Shown here piece after piece: positions 20,952-30,061 of a stretch of 64,000 nt of DNA; the first letter of the stretch is position 1; every line of letters starts with the position of its first letter. This stretch comes from Acidobacteriota bacterium (GTDB lineage Bacteria; Acidobacteriota; Polarisedimenticolia; Polarisedimenticolales; Polarisedimenticolaceae), in NCBI GenBank assembly GCA_029861955.1, contig JAOTYK010000012.1, positions 62,001-126,000 of the forward strand, read 5' to 3'. Under the pieces are notes generated by a model that was not told the origin of the DNA, searched no databases, and saw only the letters and a program-made list of their open reading frames with translations. Position numbers and translations under genes: made by a program.

Positions 20952-22316
20952 GTGACTTCTACACCTACTGATCGCTCACCGTCCGTCCTGCGTCTCGCGG
21001 GACCGCTGATCGTCTCGTTCTGGATGCGTGCGGCGGTCACGTTCATTGACACGGTGTATGCCGCGCTGCTGGGCGATGCGGCCGTGGCCTCGATCGGACT
21101 GGTGGTCCCCTTCGAGTTTTTGATGATTGCGATCTGGGTCGGTCTCTCCACGGGGCTGACGTCGCCGCTGTCCCGGGCCATGGGGGCCCGTGCCGGCGCC
21201 AAGATCGACCAGTACCTGCGGGCGTCGTGGATCCTGGTCTGGATCGTCGGGCCGCTTCTCACGATCGTCGGCGGACTGATCTGGCTCGTCGCGCCCAAGC
21301 TCGGGCTAGAGCCCGAGACCGCCCGCGGTTTTCAGATCTACGGGACCGTGATGGTCGCCGGTTCTGCGTTCACGACCTACTGGTCGATTATTCCCGACTC
21401 ATTGGTCAAGGCCTACCACGACACACGATCGACGATGTGGGCCGGCATCCTGACCAACATCGTCAACGTCTCGCTCAATACGTTCTTCCTGTTCGTGCTG
21501 CACTGGGGTCTGTTCGGGATCGCACTCTCGACGGTCGTGGCCCGTCTGGCGGGTCTGGCCTACGCGCTGATGCGTGCCCGGACCCATGAGAGACGCCGGC
21601 GGGCCGAAGCGTTCGATTCCGACGAGCTGGACCCGCACCCCATCCGCTCGATCCTGGTCCTGGCGATTCCGTCGTCGTTGACCTTCGTGTTGATGGCGTT
21701 GGAGACCGGCCTGGTCAACTGGTTCCTGGCTCGAACACGCAACGCAACCGCCGCGATCGCGGCCTACTCGATCTTCTATCGGATCCTGCTGTTCGCCCTT
21801 CAGCCGGTCATCGCCATCGCCGTGGCCATGCTTCCGTTTGCGGCTAATCGATTCGGGTCGGGGGATGTGAGTGGGGTGCGACGGGGTCTGGGACAGTCGA
21901 TCGTCGCGACGACGATCTACGCGATTGCGCTGGTCACGCCCGTCACCTGGTGGCTGGCGCCCTGGATCGCCGACCAGCTCTCCGAGAGCCTCGTTACCCG
22001 CCAGTATGCGGAGTTTGCGATCCGAACGACCCCGCTCTCGTGTCTCGCGGGCTCGCTGTTCCTACTCTGCCGTCCGGTCTTCGAGGCGATGGGGCGCGGT
22101 CGTCCCGGTCTCGTGGTCGCCTCGTTTCGTTATCTGATTCTGACGGCGCCCTGCGTGTGGGCGGGGATCCGGGTCGCGGAGGGTCAGGGATATCCGGCGA
22201 TCTACGGAATCGTCGTGGGGCTGCTGCTGGCCGCGACCCTCTCGTCGATCGTCTTTACGGTGTGGACCGATTACGAACTTCGAAACTGCGGTCGCGCCCC
22301 TGACTCGGGCGTCTAG
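20952..22316 (+). CDS. MATE-family efflux transporter
   Basis: 454 aa, GTG start. Twelve predicted membrane segments in two six-helix halves. The N-terminal LRLAGPLIVSFWMRAAVTFIDTVYAALLGDAAVASIGL and the GLSTGLTSPLSRAMGA segment match the MATE pattern in which helix 1 and 2 precede an SxxxGA-type turn. MATE proteins export drugs, metabolites or lipidic substrates using Na+ or H+ gradients across the inner membrane. The substrate is not evident. The gene ends 1 bp from the convergent small secreted protein, so no terminator separates them. Confidence 0.82.
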   Translation: MTSTPTDRSPSVLRLAGPLIVSFWMRAAVTFIDTVYAALLGDAAVASIGLVVPFEFLMIAIWVGLSTGLTSPLSRAMGARAGAKIDQYLRASWILVWIVGPLLTIVGGLIWLVAPKLGLEPETARGFQIYGTVMVAGSAFTTYWSIIPDSLVKAYHDTRSTMWAGILTNIVNVSLNTFFLFVLHWGLFGIALSTVVARLAGLAYALMRARTHERRRRAEAFDSDELDPHPIRSILVLAIPSSLTFVLMALETGLVNWFLARTRNATAAIAAYSIFYRILLFALQPVIAIAVAMLPFAANRFGSGDVSGVRRGLGQSIVATTIYAIALVTPVTWWLAPWIADQLSESLVTRQYAEFAIRTTPLSCLAGSLFLLCRPVFEAMGRGRPGLVVASFRYLILTAPCVWAGIRVAEGQGYPAIYGIVVGLLLAATLSSIVFTVWTDYELRNCGRAPDSGV

Positions 22317-22317
22317 C

Positions 22318-22767
22318 TCACTTCTCTTCGGGTTCCGGGACGGGGCGGGCGACCGGCTTCAAGCGTGTGGTGGTCTCCGCACGATCCGCCTGTGCCTGGC
22401 TCTTCTTGGCCAACGCATCGCCGACGGGATCGATGTAGCGAGTGACATCCAGCAGCCATAATTGGGAGTCGGCACGCTGGAGTCCGAAGACCGTGATCTC
22501 GCGACCGACATGGGCAAGGGCTTCTTCCTGATCCTCGATCAGGTGTACTTCACCCTTGCTGTCGAGAAACACCAGGCGCGCGTCGTCTGCGATGGTCTCC
22601 ATGTCGCACGGTCGCTCATCGTCGCGCTCGTTTGCCTTACGACACTGATCATCGACGATGATTCCCGTCAGGCGGACCAGCTTGCCGGCACCCTGTGCGG
22701 CGACGAGGCCACCCAACACCATCGTCGCGACGACAATCCCAACTGCGAGTCTCAAACTGCTACGCAT
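22318..22767 (-). CDS. Small secreted OB-like protein, unknown function
   Basis: 149 aa. ATG at 22767 follows GGGGGAGACG; 17 upstream codons of open frame are ignored. Signal peptide at about 1-26 (LRLAVGIVVATMVLGGLVAAQG). The mature part starts LTGIIVDDQC, includes a second Cys in RPCDME, then LVFLDSKGEVHLIEDQEEALAHVGREITVFGL and VTRYIDPVG. This pattern (xGxIxDxxC, a later Cys, then VFLDxxGxVxxL) resembles a widespread family of small secreted proteins seen often in Acidobacteriota, though I name no family accession. The C-terminal 40 residues are charged and probably disordered. Confidence 0.65.
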   Translation of the reverse strand: MRSSLRLAVGIVVATMVLGGLVAAQGAGKLVRLTGIIVDDQCRKANERDDERPCDMETIADDARLVFLDSKGEVHLIEDQEEALAHVGREITVFGLQRADSQLWLLDVTRYIDPVGDALAKKSQAQADRAETTTRLKPVARPVPEPEEK

Positions 22768-22851
22768 CGTCTCCCCCGTGCCAACTGATTCGGTTCTTCG
22801 CTCCCGCGACCATCGCAAAGAGAGTACGTGCGAACGACGAATCCGGCCACC

Positions 22852-24405
22852 TCACGGTCGCACTTCCGGTGCTGAGGAGGACTGTCGCGCGGCGAAGATG
22901 GCGTCGACGGCGACGATGCGAACGTCGTCTTTTTCAATTTTCAACGAAAATGAAGAGATTTCGCGATCCTCGGCGAGCACGTCATCGGGTTTCGTCGAAC
23001 CGTAGGTCATCGGGCTGGGCCCGTCGGAGATCAGGGCCTCGGCCATTCCGACGGCGTCCCCCGTCACCATGGCGATGTAAACCCCGCTGGAGCCCAGATG
23101 CTTACGGATCGCTGCGTTGACCTCCTCGCGGGTCAGCGTGTCCAGGACCTCCCGAAATCTCGCGAGATGACCCTCGCCGTCGATGCCATAGAACTGGTCG
23201 TCCAGTCGGTAGGCAAGCTGGCCCTGGGTCGTTGGCGCAAAATGCAGGATGTACTTAGAGAGGAACTCTCGCGTCAGTTCGAACTGCTCTTCCGTCAGAC
23301 CGTTCTCGACCAGAAGCGACAGCTCACGCATCGCCGCACGAATCGCGAAGTGGGCCTGAGCGTCGGGCAGCGTCCTAATCCAGACCTCGAACATCTGCCG
23401 ATCGCGACCCACATGGGTGGGTGGAACCGACCGTCGGCCACCGCCGGGATACGCCTCGATGTAGGAATAGTCGCCGTAGTTCATGCCACGGGTCTCGCGG
23501 ATGACCTTGTACAGATGGCTCGAAGAGTTGCGATGTTCGCCAAGCCACGAGTTCGCCAGCCACAGGGCGTAGAACTCTCGCTCGCCACGACGCACCTCGA
23601 TGGGAAAACCGAACGAGATCGAGGCGTCGGCACCGGGCTTGTCCACCAGCAGCACCTCGGTTCGTTCCGGGTGACGCATCGGCGAGGCGACGCTGTCGTT
23701 CGCCGCGCCATCGGCCAGGCCCGCCACACGCGCCTTGAAACCGCTCTTCAGCGTGTCGTCGTAGCCGCCACCGATCGCAGGCATGACATTCTGCCGGACG
23801 TAGTACTGACCGTAGAACGCCTTGACGTCATCGAGGGTGATCGACTCGACACCCTGGACGGTCCCCGCGATCGGATGGGCATACCCGTCACCGCCAAAGG
23901 CCAGCCACTGCAACGCAGCCTTCCCCAGCTCTTCGTCTTCCTGATAGCGCAGGCTGTTCTGAAGATAGTTCAGCGTGTCGTCCTTGATCCGATCGAAGTC
24001 GTCCTGCGCGAAGGCCGGCTTGAGGAGTGCCGCGCTGAACAGGTCGTTGTAGGCGTCCAGGTTGTCACGATGGACCCGCCCGCTCAGAACGGTCATCTGG
24101 CGGTCCACACGCACCCCGTAACCGGCCGCCATCGGATAGAGCTTCTCCAGGATCTCCTCGTAACGAAGATCGGTGGTGGAGGCATCGGCGATCATCTCGC
24201 CGGTGAGGTAGGCCAGGCCTTCCTTACCTACGGGATCGTCCATCGAACCGACCTTGATCCATACCTTCAACGCGACGGTGGGATCCGAATCAACGGGCCA
24301 CGTCACGATCGACGCCTCGTCGCCGGACGTCGAGCAACCGACGATCATCATCGCCGCGAGAATCAACAGGCCACCAAGGCAGCGGGATCGAGTGTTGCCG
24401 CTCAT
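22852..24405 (-). CDS. M16-family peptidase-like lipoprotein, inactive subunit
   Basis: 517 aa. Start ATG at 24405 shares one base with the stop of the upstream M16 gene (TGATG). Lipoprotein signal peptide: CLGGLLILAAMMIVGC with lipobox IVGC at about 24-27. The M16 fold follows (VALKVWIKVGSMDDPVGKEGLAYLTGEMI), but the zinc motif HxxEH is replaced by YLTGE, so it cannot be catalytic on its own. C-terminal half contains RETRGMNYGDYSYIEA and YRLDDQFYG typical of the M16 C-domain. Bacterial two-gene M16 systems pair one catalytic with one non-catalytic subunit; this gene is the latter. Likely anchored in the outer or inner membrane facing the periplasm. Confidence 0.85.
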   Translation of the reverse strand: MSGNTRSRCLGGLLILAAMMIVGCSTSGDEASIVTWPVDSDPTVALKVWIKVGSMDDPVGKEGLAYLTGEMIADASTTDLRYEEILEKLYPMAAGYGVRVDRQMTVLSGRVHRDNLDAYNDLFSAALLKPAFAQDDFDRIKDDTLNYLQNSLRYQEDEELGKAALQWLAFGGDGYAHPIAGTVQGVESITLDDVKAFYGQYYVRQNVMPAIGGGYDDTLKSGFKARVAGLADGAANDSVASPMRHPERTEVLLVDKPGADASISFGFPIEVRRGEREFYALWLANSWLGEHRNSSSHLYKVIRETRGMNYGDYSYIEAYPGGGRRSVPPTHVGRDRQMFEVWIRTLPDAQAHFAIRAAMRELSLLVENGLTEEQFELTREFLSKYILHFAPTTQGQLAYRLDDQFYGIDGEGHLARFREVLDTLTREEVNAAIRKHLGSSGVYIAMVTGDAVGMAEALISDGPSPMTYGSTKPDDVLAEDREISSFSLKIEKDDVRIVAVDAIFAARQSSSAPEVRP

Positions 24406-25751
24406 CAATTCGCCCCCTGCAGCACGCCGACCGTGCGAGCCGATTTCACGAGCACCCCACGGGCCGCTCGCTGAACGTCCTCGGGTTTGACACTCTCCAT
24501 GGTGCCGTAGAGCGTGTCGATGCACTCGACGCCGCCCGTGATGGCGACGAACCTGGCCAGGGTCGAGGCGACCGCATCCGGCGTATCCAGGTCCATCAGG
24601 AAGTCATATTTCATGCGGGACTTCAGCGCGTTAAGCCGATCTTCCGCCGGTGGATGCTCTCTAAAATATTCGACCGCGCTATCCAGCTCTCCGATCACGG
24701 CGTCGATATCCTCCGGGTCCTTGACCCGTGAGTAGATGTCGAAGACGGTGGGGTCCCGATTGATGCTCAGACTCCCCGCGACGAACTGGACTCGCTGCTC
24801 GTCGAGGACGAGCTTCTTGTGGATATCGCTGGTCTCGCCGAACGCAAGCTCGCCCAGGAGGTAGGCCGCAACCCAGTCGACGTCCGTCGGATCGAATGCC
24901 GGGGCCTTGTACGCCAGCCACACGATGGGCAGACTGCGGCCCTCGTAGTCGACGGAGACCTTCCGTTCTTCCGTCTGTTCCGGCTCGGCGACGATCGTCG
25001 GCATCACGTAACCCGGTTCCCAGTCCGCGTAGTGTTCCGTCACCAGATTCAACGTCGCTGCGGGGTCCACGTCTCCGACGATCAGCAGGACGACGTTCTC
25101 CGGGCGGTAGTAGCGATTGAAGAACGAGCGCGAGTAATCGAACATCGTCGGCATCGCTGCGATATCGCGTTCGTACCCCATGGTCGTGTGTCCGTAGGTG
25201 TGCTGCTCGAATGCCTCGGCGTAGACCTGCTCGTAGAGCGCGAAGAACGGGGACATCTTGTTCTTCCGATATTCACCGTAGACCGCCCCCGCCTCGGTCT
25301 TGAAGACCTCCTCGGCGTAAGAGAGATTCTTGAAACGATCGGACTCGATCTTGACGACCTGCTCGAGATCCTGGGCACCGACACTCATGTGGTAGGCCGT
25401 GAGGTCATCGGTGGTGAACGCGTTGGCATCGGCACCCATCCGCGTGATGATCTCGTTGTAACGATCCGCGGGATAGGCCTCGGTGCCACGAAACATCATG
25501 TGCTCGAAGAAGTGGGCGAATCCGCTGTGGCCGGGTTCGTACTCGTCGCGAGAGCCCGTGCGGACCACGCTCCAGTAGCTGGTCAGTCCGCCGGACTTCA
25601 TCGGGATGACGATGGCCTTCAGGCCATTCTCCAGAGTCTCCTGATGCACGGTGTACGGGAAGATCTTCGCGTCCGACTCCGCCAGACCGACGTTCGCGAT
25701 CAGCATCACGGCCATCCACATACAGACGATTCCAATCGATCGACGCCTCAC
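24405..25751 (-). CDS. M16-family zinc metallopeptidase, catalytic subunit
   Basis: 448 aa, GTG start overlapping the aldehyde dehydrogenase stop (GTGA). N-terminal signal peptide about 1-24 (GIVCMWMAVMLIANVGLA, then ES). The inverted zinc site HFFEH is at residues 80-84 with the third ligand Glu near residue 160 (AVYGEYRKN), the standard HxxEH(x76)E spacing. The second M16 domain occupies roughly 220-440. Family members degrade short peptides or process targets in the periplasm, often with a partner, here the following gene. Substrate unknown. Confidence 0.9.
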   Translation of the reverse strand: MRRRSIGIVCMWMAVMLIANVGLAESDAKIFPYTVHQETLENGLKAIVIPMKSGGLTSYWSVVRTGSRDEYEPGHSGFAHFFEHMMFRGTEAYPADRYNEIITRMGADANAFTTDDLTAYHMSVGAQDLEQVVKIESDRFKNLSYAEEVFKTEAGAVYGEYRKNKMSPFFALYEQVYAEAFEQHTYGHTTMGYERDIAAMPTMFDYSRSFFNRYYRPENVVLLIVGDVDPAATLNLVTEHYADWEPGYVMPTIVAEPEQTEERKVSVDYEGRSLPIVWLAYKAPAFDPTDVDWVAAYLLGELAFGETSDIHKKLVLDEQRVQFVAGSLSINRDPTVFDIYSRVKDPEDIDAVIGELDSAVEYFREHPPAEDRLNALKSRMKYDFLMDLDTPDAVASTLARFVAITGGVECIDTLYGTMESVKPEDVQRAARGVLVKSARTVGVLQGAN

Positions 25752-27331
25752 GATGTCTCCCCCGCCTTGGCCTTACGTTGGCCCGAAACCTTCTCGATCA
25801 ACGCTCGATCCCCCGCCAGCGCGACCCGCTGCAAATAGAATTGAAGTCCTCGTTCGCCACCCAGTTCCGAGCCACCGCCGGCCCGACCGGGTCCGCCGTG
25901 TTGGACCTGTGGCATGACGACCCCCGAGCCGGGGAGCATCCCCGCCACCTTCTCGGAGCCGATGTAGATCCGACCGGTCGTGGCGCCCGCACCGTGGATG
26001 AACGTCTGCAGCCAGGAGATTTCGTTGCCGTACACGGACGTCACCAGCGTTCCACCCGATCGCCCGACAAGATCGGCCGCCGTTTCGGCGTCGCCGTCGT
26101 AGGGCATCAGGGTCGAGACCGGGCCGAAGACCTCTCGCTGGTGAAGTCGCCGGGCCGTGGATGGGTCCTTGCTCAGGAGGAGCGTCGGCGCAAAGAAGTA
26201 ACCGGTTCCGGCGTCTGCGCCCTTGCCCTCGACTCGCGCCCCGGTTCCATGAACCACCGTGGCCTCCGCCGTCAGCTCTTCGACCCCGCGAACCGTGTCC
26301 TCCAGTTGGCTCTTCGTGCAGAGCGGCCCCATCGTCACCCCCTCGGCGCGTGGGTCACCGGTCACGGTCTCCTGGAGGATCTCGATCAGCCCGCTCTGAA
26401 CCGCCTCGACATTCTCCGTCGGCACGAAGATGCGACGAACCGCGGTGCACTTCTGACCACTCTTCTGGGTGATCTCACGGGCGACATCCCGCAGGAACAG
26501 TCCCCAGGTTTCGCTGCCCCTATCGACGCTCGGCGCCAGCACCGCAGCGTTGAGGCTGTCCGCCTCGATGTTGGTACGGGTGTTGTTGGCGAGCAGGTTC
26601 TCCCCGCCTTTCAACTTGAGGGCCGTGTCGGCGGAGCCGGTAAACGACATCACGTCCTGCGGGCCGAGTTGACTGAGCAGGTCGCCCGTCGAGCCACAGA
26701 CGAACGAGAACACGCCCTCCGGAAGGATGTCGGCCTCGACCAGGATTTCGACACATCGCTCGGTGATCATCGCCGTGCTCGTCGCGGGCTTCACGATCAC
26801 CGGCATTCCGGCCAGCAGCGCGCAGGCCGTCTTCTCCGCGAACCCCCACGCCGGGAAATTGAACGCGTTGATCAGAACGGCCACACCCTGCAGCGGGACC
26901 CAGACGTGTTGCCCGGAGAAACGGGCGGAACGACCCAGCTGGATCGGGTCTCCGTCGATAAAGCAAAGCGCGTTGTCCAGACCGGCGCCCAGTCGGCCGT
27001 AGTGCGCGAGCGTAAACGTCGCCCCATCGAGGTCGAATTTTGCGTCTTTGCGGGTCGCCCCGCTGTTCTTCAACGAGAGGTCGATTAGCTCCTCACGATG
27101 CTCGTGCAGGGCGGACGACATGGCGGTCAGGCACTCGGCGCGGCGTGAAATCGACCACTCGGCCAACGCCCTCCGACCGCGCTCGCGGGCATGTCGGGCC
27201 ACGGCCGCGAAGTCGATGCCGACGCTCGACACCTCCGCGATCGCCTCCTCGGTTGACGGATCGTAGAGCGTGACGAAGCCCTGATCGGCCTCGTGCCAAC
27301 GCCCTTCCACGTAGCTACGTAGACGCTTCAT
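25748..27331 (-). CDS. Aldehyde dehydrogenase of the PaaZ-N/BoxD type
   Basis: 527 aa. NAD(P)-dependent aldehyde dehydrogenase with N158 in NAFNFPAWG, K181 in VIVKPATS, general base E256 in NIEADSLNAAVL and nucleophile C295 in SGQKCTAVRR. The sequence resembles the dehydrogenase part of PaaZ and the stand-alone enzyme BoxD (3,4-dehydroadipyl-CoA semialdehyde dehydrogenase) more than general ALDHs: RWHEADQGFVTLYDPSTEEAIAEVSS at the N-terminus and QVQHGGPGRAGGGSELGG near the C-terminus. No hydratase domain follows, and no paa or box gene is nearby, so the exact aldehyde is uncertain. The ATG at 27331 is preferred over one 12 bp upstream. Confidence 0.82.
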   Translation of the reverse strand: MKRLRSYVEGRWHEADQGFVTLYDPSTEEAIAEVSSVGIDFAAVARHARERGRRALAEWSISRRAECLTAMSSALHEHREELIDLSLKNSGATRKDAKFDLDGATFTLAHYGRLGAGLDNALCFIDGDPIQLGRSARFSGQHVWVPLQGVAVLINAFNFPAWGFAEKTACALLAGMPVIVKPATSTAMITERCVEILVEADILPEGVFSFVCGSTGDLLSQLGPQDVMSFTGSADTALKLKGGENLLANNTRTNIEADSLNAAVLAPSVDRGSETWGLFLRDVAREITQKSGQKCTAVRRIFVPTENVEAVQSGLIEILQETVTGDPRAEGVTMGPLCTKSQLEDTVRGVEELTAEATVVHGTGARVEGKGADAGTGYFFAPTLLLSKDPSTARRLHQREVFGPVSTLMPYDGDAETAADLVGRSGGTLVTSVYGNEISWLQTFIHGAGATTGRIYIGSEKVAGMLPGSGVVMPQVQHGGPGRAGGGSELGGERGLQFYLQRVALAGDRALIEKVSGQRKAKAGETS

Positions 27332-27383
27332 TGTGGGTCTCACTCCCGGGGCCCAGCGGGCCGGATGTTCGGGGGAAACCTCT

Positions 27384-27411
27384 ATTAGACCAGATTCGCG
27401 ATCTCGATCAA
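27384..27411 (-). promoter_or_regulatory. Putative sigma-70 promoter for the ALDH-M16 operon
   Basis: On the minus strand TTGATC (27411-27406) and TCTAAT (27389-27384) are separated by 16 bp, placing a start site near 27377 and a leader of about 45 nt before the ATG at 27331. The -35 box lies just past the stop codon of the upstream sigma-factor gene, so the operon need not depend on read-through from it. Match is moderate. Confidence 0.4.
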
Positions 27412-27412
27412 A

Positions 27413-28327
27413 TCAGTGGTTTGTCTCGCTGTTGTTGGCCACGTGGACCGGCGCTGCCTCCATCCGGGAGGGTACGCGGACTCGATTCATCCTCCGGAAC
27501 GCCTTCTTCATGCGCTCCTTCGCCTGGCACTCGATCTGCCGAACCCGCTCACGACTCAGCGACATCTGATCGCCGGTCTCCTGGAGCGTCAAGGGGGGCG
27601 CCCCGTTCAGGCCGAATCGGTAGCCGATCACCGTCTGTTGCTGCTCGTTGAGGGACTCCATGGCGTCACCGATGCCGTGGGTCAACTCCCGATCCAATAG
27701 ACGCTGCTCCGTCGAGACATGGGTCTTGTCCTCGATACAGTCCGCCAACGCGTTGGCGTTCTCATCGTTCACCGGCTCGTCCAGACTGACCTCGTGCACG
27801 CTGTGCTGAAGAACCTTGTCGATCTTGGCCACACTCCTGTCGAGATATTTCGAGATCTCCTCGCGGGTCGGCTTGCGATCCAGCTCGCGGCTGAGATGCT
27901 GTTCCGCCCGGCGGATCTCCTTGACCTTCTTCAACTGGGAGTAGGGAAGCCGGACGACGTGGGATTGCTCGGAGAGAGCCTTCAGGATCGATTTTCGAAT
28001 CCACCAGATGGCATAGCTGATGAACTTCGTGTCCTTGCTGGCATCAAAGCGATGCGCCGCCTCGATCAGCCCGATATTGCCCTCGTTGAGAAGATCCTCG
28101 AAGGGAATCCCCAGCGAGCGGTATTCGCTGGCGACCTTCGCCACGAAGCTCAGGTTGGATTCAACGAGGTCGTTGATCGCCGCGCTGTTCCCGTTCTGGA
28201 TATCGCGGGCGAGACTCTTCTCCTCCTCCTTGGTCAGGAGGGGGAAGTCCCGGATCTCCGAGAAGTAGTGCGACAGGATGGATCGCTGGCCTGCCCGCTG
28301 ACGCTTTCCGCGTGGCGCGCCGCTCAT
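27413..28327 (-). CDS. RNA polymerase sigma-70 family factor (RpoD/RpoS-like, group 2)
   Basis: 304 aa. Region 1.2 (SHYFSEIRDFPLLTKEEEKSLA), region 2 (VESNLSFVAKVASEY to YAIWWIRKSILKALSEQ, including the -10 reading helix), region 3 (HVVRLPYSQLKKVKEIRRAEQ) and region 4 (SLNEQQQTVIGYRFGLNG; LSRERVRQIECQAKERMKKAFR) are complete. It lacks the long region 1.1 and non-conserved domain of primary sigma factors and is as short as RpoS/SigB-type group 2 factors, so a stress or stationary-phase role is likely. The ATG at 28327 has GGAG 9 bp upstream; an upstream in-frame GTG at 28372 would add 15 residues. No anti-sigma gene is adjacent. Confidence 0.88.
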   Translation of the reverse strand: MSGAPRGKRQRAGQRSILSHYFSEIRDFPLLTKEEEKSLARDIQNGNSAAINDLVESNLSFVAKVASEYRSLGIPFEDLLNEGNIGLIEAAHRFDASKDTKFISYAIWWIRKSILKALSEQSHVVRLPYSQLKKVKEIRRAEQHLSRELDRKPTREEISKYLDRSVAKIDKVLQHSVHEVSLDEPVNDENANALADCIEDKTHVSTEQRLLDRELTHGIGDAMESLNEQQQTVIGYRFGLNGAPPLTLQETGDQMSLSRERVRQIECQAKERMKKAFRRMNRVRVPSRMEAAPVHVANNSETNH

Positions 28328-28542
28328 CGGGGGTGACTCCGTTGACTCATCAAAGCACTTACCTCGGCCCACGAGGAGGTGGGGTCAGAATGATTGGTCA
28401 TTGCAAAAGGTAGAAAGCGACAGGGCCCGCGACAATGGTGATTTCCGTAAGGGTTTTGCGATGGATTCGGGTTGTCTTGGTATTCGCTCTTGACCGGTCC
28501 GGCCGTCTGGATATTCGTGAAACAAACTCGTGGACGGCTGGC

Positions 28543-28548
28543 TATAAT
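28543..28548 (+). promoter_or_regulatory. Consensus -10 box (TATAAT) for the ferredoxin reductase gene
   Basis: A perfect TATAAT at 28543-28548 lies 41 bp before the ATG at 28590, giving a leader of roughly 35 nt. The matching -35 position (about 28520-28525, AAACAA) is poor; a TTGACC at 28490 is too far away. The rest of the 262-bp gap between the divergent sigma factor and this gene holds nothing else I can name. Confidence 0.45.
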
Positions 28549-28589
28549 GCGGTCCGCTAGCGGATGTTCTTCACCCCATGGAGCGTGAA

Positions 28590-30002
28590 ATGCCAGTCGT
28601 CGGAACCAGCGAGCGGCCCCTCCGCGTCGCGATCATCGGCTCGGGTCCCGCCGGGTTCTTCACGGCGCAGGCGCTCCAGAAACAGAAAGACCGGCCGGGG
28701 CTACGGGTCCGGGTCGACATGATCGAGCGTCTTCACACACCGTTCGGCCTGGTCCGTCATGGTGTCGCGCCGGATCATCAGAAGATCAAGGCGGTCACCG
28801 CGGCCTACGAGAAGATCGCCGCTCACGAGGACTTCCGATTCCTCGGCGGCATCCACTTCGGAGAGGATGTCGGGCTCGACGACCTGAAGGCCGCATACCA
28901 CCAGATTGTCTTCTGCTGCGGCGCAGAGACCGACCGTCGTCTGGGAGTCGAGGGCGAGGACCTTACGGGATCGCACCCGGCGACCGAGTTCGTCGCCTGG
29001 TTCAACGGACATCCCGACTATCACGCGCACCGCTTCGATCTTTCCTGCGAACGAGCGGTGGTGGTCGGCGTCGGCAACGTCGCCGTCGATGTGGCCCGGA
29101 TCCTCCTGCGGGATCCCGATGAGCTGGCCCGCACGGACATCGCCGACCACGCCCTGGCGGCTCTGCGCGAGAGCCGCATCCGCGAGGTCGTTCTGCTGGG
29201 TCGTCGTGGTCCGGCCCAGGCCGCCTTCACCAATCCCGAGGCCAAGGAGCTCGGACAGCTGGCCGGCGTATGCACCTCGACCCGTGAGGACGAGATGGCT
29301 CTGGACTCGGCCACCCTCGAGAGCCTGGGACCCGAGGGTCCAGACAAGACCCTCGCCCGCAAACTCGTGATCCTCGAGTCGTTCGTAGGAAACAGCCCGT
29401 CGGCCGGGGAGCGCAGTCTCGCCCTTCGATTCCTCGTCTCCCCCACCCGTTTGACGGGCGACGGCGAGGGGCGGGTCAACGGCGTGGATCTGGTTCACAA
29501 CACGTTGCTCCTCAAGAGCGGACGCCTGTCCGCTCGACCGACGGACCGTACGAGCCATCTGGAGACCGGACTCGTGTTCCGCTCTGTCGGCTACCGCGGC
29601 ATCCCCCTTACGGGCGTCCCCTTCCGGGATGACTGGGGCATCATCCCCAACGTCAAGGGGCGCGTGGTGGAGCAGGTCGACGGTCCGGTCTGCCCCGGCC
29701 TCTACGTTGCGGGCTGGATCAAGCGGGGTCCGTCGGGGGTCATCGGTACCAACAAGCCGGACGCCGTCGAGACGGTCCAGGCCATGCTGGCCGATCTCGA
29801 TGCCGACACGCTGCATTCTCCAGCCGGGGAGCAGGACGACGCACTCCTCGGACACCTCTCGTCCAGAGACGTGCGGCCGACCTCCTACCGGGACTGGCGT
29901 CGGCTCGACGCCGAGGAGCTCCGACGAGGCGAGGCCGGCGGTCGTCCCCGGGTGAAATTCGTCTCGGACACGGAGATTCGGGAGTTTCTCGAGAGCGACT
30001 AG
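28590..30002 (+). CDS. Adrenodoxin-reductase-type ferredoxin-NADP+ reductase (FprA family)
   Basis: 470 aa. FAD/NADP-dependent flavoenzyme that moves electrons between NADPH and ferredoxin. FAD-binding GSGPAGFFTAQAL near the N-terminus, the family signature HTPFGLVRHGVAPDHQ, the NADP-binding VVVGVGNVAVDVARILL at about 155-171 and LLGRRGPAQAAFTNPE are all typical of adrenodoxin reductase and mycobacterial FprA. The C-terminal GWIKRGPSGVIGTNKPDA is also diagnostic. The ATG at 28590 is preceded by GGAG with a 6-nt spacer; the ATG at 28578 is an alternative. No ferredoxin is encoded nearby. Confidence 0.9.
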   Translation: MPVVGTSERPLRVAIIGSGPAGFFTAQALQKQKDRPGLRVRVDMIERLHTPFGLVRHGVAPDHQKIKAVTAAYEKIAAHEDFRFLGGIHFGEDVGLDDLKAAYHQIVFCCGAETDRRLGVEGEDLTGSHPATEFVAWFNGHPDYHAHRFDLSCERAVVVGVGNVAVDVARILLRDPDELARTDIADHALAALRESRIREVVLLGRRGPAQAAFTNPEAKELGQLAGVCTSTREDEMALDSATLESLGPEGPDKTLARKLVILESFVGNSPSAGERSLALRFLVSPTRLTGDGEGRVNGVDLVHNTLLLKSGRLSARPTDRTSHLETGLVFRSVGYRGIPLTGVPFRDDWGIIPNVKGRVVEQVDGPVCPGLYVAGWIKRGPSGVIGTNKPDAVETVQAMLADLDADTLHSPAGEQDDALLGHLSSRDVRPTSYRDWRRLDAEELRRGEAGGRPRVKFVSDTEIREFLESD

Positions 30003-30061
30003 GGGGATTAGGTGGCTCCCGGCCGAAGCGTCCGTACCTTCCCGGAGAAGGAGGATCCGCG

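Noticed and set aside
28490-28548. TTGACC plus TATAAT as a promoter
   Set aside because: The two boxes are 47 bp apart, far beyond the 16-18 bp allowed; only the -10 box is reported.
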